Below, piece by piece: positions 61,879 through 64,000 of a stretch of 64,000 nt of DNA. Position numbers and translations under genes: made by a program. This DNA comes from ELB16-189 sp018266435 (GTDB lineage Bacteria > Bacteroidota > Bacteroidia > Cytophagales > Cyclobacteriaceae): assembly GCA_030123525.1 (NCBI GenBank), contig CP126125.1, forward strand, positions 558,001-622,000, read 5' to 3'. The first letter of the stretch is position 1; every line of letters begins with the position of its first letter. The notes below the pieces were generated by a model. The model ran no database searches. It saw only the letters and a list, made by a program, of their open reading frames with translations, and had not been told where the DNA came from.

Positions 61879-63708
61879 TTATGAGGTTTTCTGTATGTCT
61901 ACCAGTTTTTTATACAGCCCATTTTGGGTGTTTAAATCATCGTGTGTTCCTCGTTCTATGATTTCTCCGTGTTGTACTACTATGATTTCATCGGCATGCT
62001 GTATGGTACTTAACCGGTGAGCAATTACCAATGATGTGCGGTTTTTCATAAGATTGAATAGCGCTTCCTGAACCAGCCTTTCTGACTCAGAATCCAATGC
62101 AGAAGTAGCCTCATCCAAAATTAAGATTGGTGGATTTTTTAATACAGCCCGGGCTATGCTGAGCCGCTGCCGTTGTCCACCTGAAAGTTTTGAGCCTCGC
62201 TCGCCAATGAGGGTTTGATACCCATTTTCGGTTTGACAGATAAACTCATGGGCATTAGCAATTTTAGCGGCTTGCACCACTGCTTCTTCACTTATGTTCG
62301 GATTGCCAAATGCAATATTATTAAAGATGGTATCATTAAATAATATCGATTCTTGTGTTACCACACCCATTTGTCTGCGCAGTGACTCTATGTCATACTC
62401 GGTTAGTGATTTTCCGTCCAGCAATACTTCGCCCTGCGAAGGGTCATAAAAACGGGGCACCAAATCAGCTAACGTTGACTTTCCGCCACCCGAAGGGCCA
62501 ACCAATGCAACCGTTTTTCCTTTTTGAATTTTCAGGTTGATATTTTTCAAAACCCAATCTGAGTCATAAGCAAAAGACACATCCTTAAATTCAATATTCT
62601 GCTCAAAACTTTTTAGTTCAATGGCATTGGGTTTGTTTTCTATGGCCGGGCGGCTGTCAATCATTTCAAAAATACGTTTGGCTGAGGCAGTTCCTTTTTG
62701 CAAAGCCGTAATTCCGTTAGAAAAATTTTTGGCTGGTTGAATAATCTGGGCAAACACGGCAATGAATCCTAAAAAAACAGCCGCATCCAGTGTAGAGTTT
62801 TTACTCAGCACCATATTACCTCCAAAAAAAATGATACCGGCAATGATCAGCACACCCAAAATTTCTGATACAGGCGATGCCAGTTCATTTTTGTATGACA
62901 TTGATTTATTAACCTTTCGGTAAAAAGCACTCTCCTTCTCAATTTTATCAACCAAGAACTGACGCGCGTTAAAAGCTTTTACTACACGCATGCCACTAAA
63001 GGTTTCATCCAGAATGTTAACAATCCGGCCCAACGACTCCTGGCTTGCCTTGGCCTGTTTTTTCAATCGCTTAATAATCTCTGCCAATACTCCTCCGGTA
63101 AGCGGAAGAACCAGCAGCGTAAACAAGGTTAGCTTGGGTGAAATAGAAAACAATACAAAAAAATAAACCACAATGGTTACCGGTTCTTTCAGTACAGCCT
63201 TCAGGCTATTCATTACGGCATTTTCTACCTCCATCACATCATTGGTAAATCGCGAAATCAAATCGCCCTTGCGTTCGTTATTAAAATAACCAATGTGCAG
63301 CAATGATACTTTTTTAAAAATTTCCATACGGATGTTTTTTACCAGGTCCACCCGAATTTTAGTAGCCATTACCCGTTCAAGGTAGCGGAAGAGATTAGCC
63401 AGAATTACGGTTATAACAATCAACGCAATAACAAACAACAGCGAATTGAGTTGCCCATAGTTTTTGACAACCGACAAATAATAATGGTTGAAAACCCCAA
63501 CAATGTAATCGGTGGATATACTAAAGCCGGGAAGGGGTGGTATTTCGACCGGCATTTTTCCCTGGTCAAACAGCGACTTGAGCATGGGTATAACCAACAC
63601 AATGTTGAATGCCCCAAAAACTATTCCCAACACAGAGTATAGAAAAAAGAAACCCAGCCTGCGGCCGATGGAATTGGCATACGATAAAATGCGGAGAAAA
63701 ATTTTCAT
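61879..63708 (-). CDS. msbA: ABC exporter, MsbA-like
   Basis: A 609-residue half-transporter with an N-terminal six-helix permease (about 1-330) and a C-terminal ATPase. Walker A is GPSGGGKST (about 413-421), the signature is LSGGQRQRLSIARA, and Walker B is ILILDEATSALD, followed by the switch His in VIAHRLSTI. The size and domain order fit MsbA-type lipid A exporters or related multidrug exporters. It could move lipopolysaccharide core or other lipids, but sequence alone cannot tell. I start it at the ATG at 63708; an upstream ATG at 63765 would add 19 poorly conserved-looking residues. Confidence 0.88.
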   Translation of the reverse strand: MKIFLRILSYANSIGRRLGFFFLYSVLGIVFGAFNIVLVIPMLKSLFDQGKMPVEIPPLPGFSISTDYIVGVFNHYYLSVVKNYGQLNSLLFVIALIVITVILANLFRYLERVMATKIRVDLVKNIRMEIFKKVSLLHIGYFNNERKGDLISRFTNDVMEVENAVMNSLKAVLKEPVTIVVYFFVLFSISPKLTLFTLLVLPLTGGVLAEIIKRLKKQAKASQESLGRIVNILDETFSGMRVVKAFNARQFLVDKIEKESAFYRKVNKSMSYKNELASPVSEILGVLIIAGIIFFGGNMVLSKNSTLDAAVFLGFIAVFAQIIQPAKNFSNGITALQKGTASAKRIFEMIDSRPAIENKPNAIELKSFEQNIEFKDVSFAYDSDWVLKNINLKIQKGKTVALVGPSGGGKSTLADLVPRFYDPSQGEVLLDGKSLTEYDIESLRRQMGVVTQESILFNDTIFNNIAFGNPNISEEAVVQAAKIANAHEFICQTENGYQTLIGERGSKLSGGQRQRLSIARAVLKNPPILILDEATSALDSESERLVQEALFNLMKNRTSLVIAHRLSTIQHADEIIVVQHGEIIERGTHDDLNTQNGLYKKLVDIQKTS

Positions 63709-63808
63709 TACGATACAGGTATAAACTAAGACGGGAAGGCCGCTAAAAAATTCTAATTCCTGCAAAATACTTGGATTTTAAGCCTAAAAAAAAATAGATT
63801 GGTCATGG

Positions 63809-63839
63809 TTTGTCAAAACAACCCAAATCCCTATTTTTG
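63809..63839 (+). promoter_or_regulatory. Near-perfect Bacteroidota promoter for rpmE2
   Basis: TTTG at 63809-63812, a 19-base spacer and TATTTTTG at 63832-63839 match TTTG-N19-TAnnTTTG exactly. Transcription would start near 63846, fourteen bases before the L31 ATG. Confidence 0.8.
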
Positions 63840-63859
63840 CAGTCCTTTTAAAGAAAAAT

Positions 63860-64000
63860 ATGAAAAAGAACATCCACCCCAACTATCAGGAAGTGGTTTT
63901 TTGGGATACTTCCAGCGATTTTAAGTTTATGAGCCGTTCTACCAACGTGCCAAAAGAAAAAATTAAATGGACTGACGGTAAGGAATATCCGGTAATTAAA
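63860..64000 (+). CDS. rpmE2: 50S ribosomal protein L31 type B (3' end cut by window edge)
   Basis: The first 47 codons read MKKNIHPNYQEVVFWDTSSD and continue with FKFMSRSTNV and TDGKEYPVIK, the standard opening of type B (zinc-free, YkgM-like) L31. The type B form is the normal L31 of Bacteroidota. About 35-40 C-terminal residues lie beyond the window. A strong promoter sits directly upstream. Confidence 0.95.
   Translation, partial: MKKNIHPNYQEVVFWDTSSDFKFMSRSTNVPKEKIKWTDGKEYPVIK

Noticed and set aside
1..64000. CRISPR arrays, tRNA or rRNA genes, intact prophage or insertion sequences
   Set aside because: Scanned for regular repeats with spacers, cloverleaf-like segments and phage or transposase genes; nothing beyond the one dead transposase was found.

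Overview
This window reads as a chromosomal segment of a Bacteroidota bacterium, most likely of the Cytophagales type (inference). The support is as follows. Gene starts lack clear Shine-Dalgarno sequences. Several promoters fit the Bacteroidota pattern TTTG-N18-20-TAnnTTTG. There is a thermolysin-like protease with a C-terminal type IX secretion tail. A TonB-dependent receptor, DUF4097 proteins, a CHASE2/FecR-like pair, a DUF5522 protein and a B-type L31 gene also fit this phylum. No rRNA, tRNA, CRISPR array, prophage or intact insertion sequence was seen.

Layout. Positions 1-14600 carry housekeeping genes: recF (cut by the left edge), pdhA, a membrane TPR protein, ribH, an NRDE protein, a hotdog thioesterase, the adenosylcobalamin-dependent ribonucleotide reductase nrdJ, a secreted M24 peptidase, a PlsC-type acyltransferase, gatC, a 988-residue membrane/TPR protein, gcvT and comB. 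Positions 14600-19400 hold a lipoprotein amidohydrolase, a MazG-like protein, a VanX-type dipeptidase, a PIN-PhoH ATPase and a small conserved-looking ORF. Positions 19400-23000 look acquired: a frameshifted transposase remnant, an AT-rich lipoprotein gene and the T9SS-type M4 metallopeptidase. Then come sucD, the FecR-like/CHASE2 pair, meaB, a Crp/Fnr-DUF4345-DinB cassette, DUF5522 and a large metzincin-like protease.

At 31900-35400 lies a cobalamin uptake locus. A BtuB-like TonB receptor is preceded by a clear cobalamin riboswitch on the minus strand, and a BtuF-like binding lipoprotein gene diverges from it. With nrdJ and meaB this points to a B12-using lifestyle. Positions 35400-38440 are an ECF sigma / membrane anti-sigma with HEAT-like repeats / two DUF4097 proteins operon, followed by a Tet-type MFS exporter and a TlpA/rhodanese-like pair.

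The most unusual part is the 16-kb plus-strand block at 41172-56872. Five TldD/TldE-type genes in the order D-D-E-D-E are followed by a tightly coupled operon: DUF4159, MoxR AAA+ ATPase, DUF58, a BatA-N-terminal-like membrane protein, a DUF4175-like membrane protein with a His/acid-rich stretch, and a membrane protein with an apparent amidotransferase-like fold. All three TldD proteins start with twin-arginine signals and the TldE proteins do not, which suggests Tat export of folded D/E pairs. This is the best candidate in the window for an undescribed envelope system.

The right end holds mtgA, a tiny PLDc_N-type membrane protein, an OmpA-like lipoprotein, a dienoyl-CoA-reductase-like SDR, a START-domain protein, a gene-poor stretch, gmhA, an MsbA-type ABC exporter and the start of rpmE2, which has a near-perfect Bacteroidota promoter.
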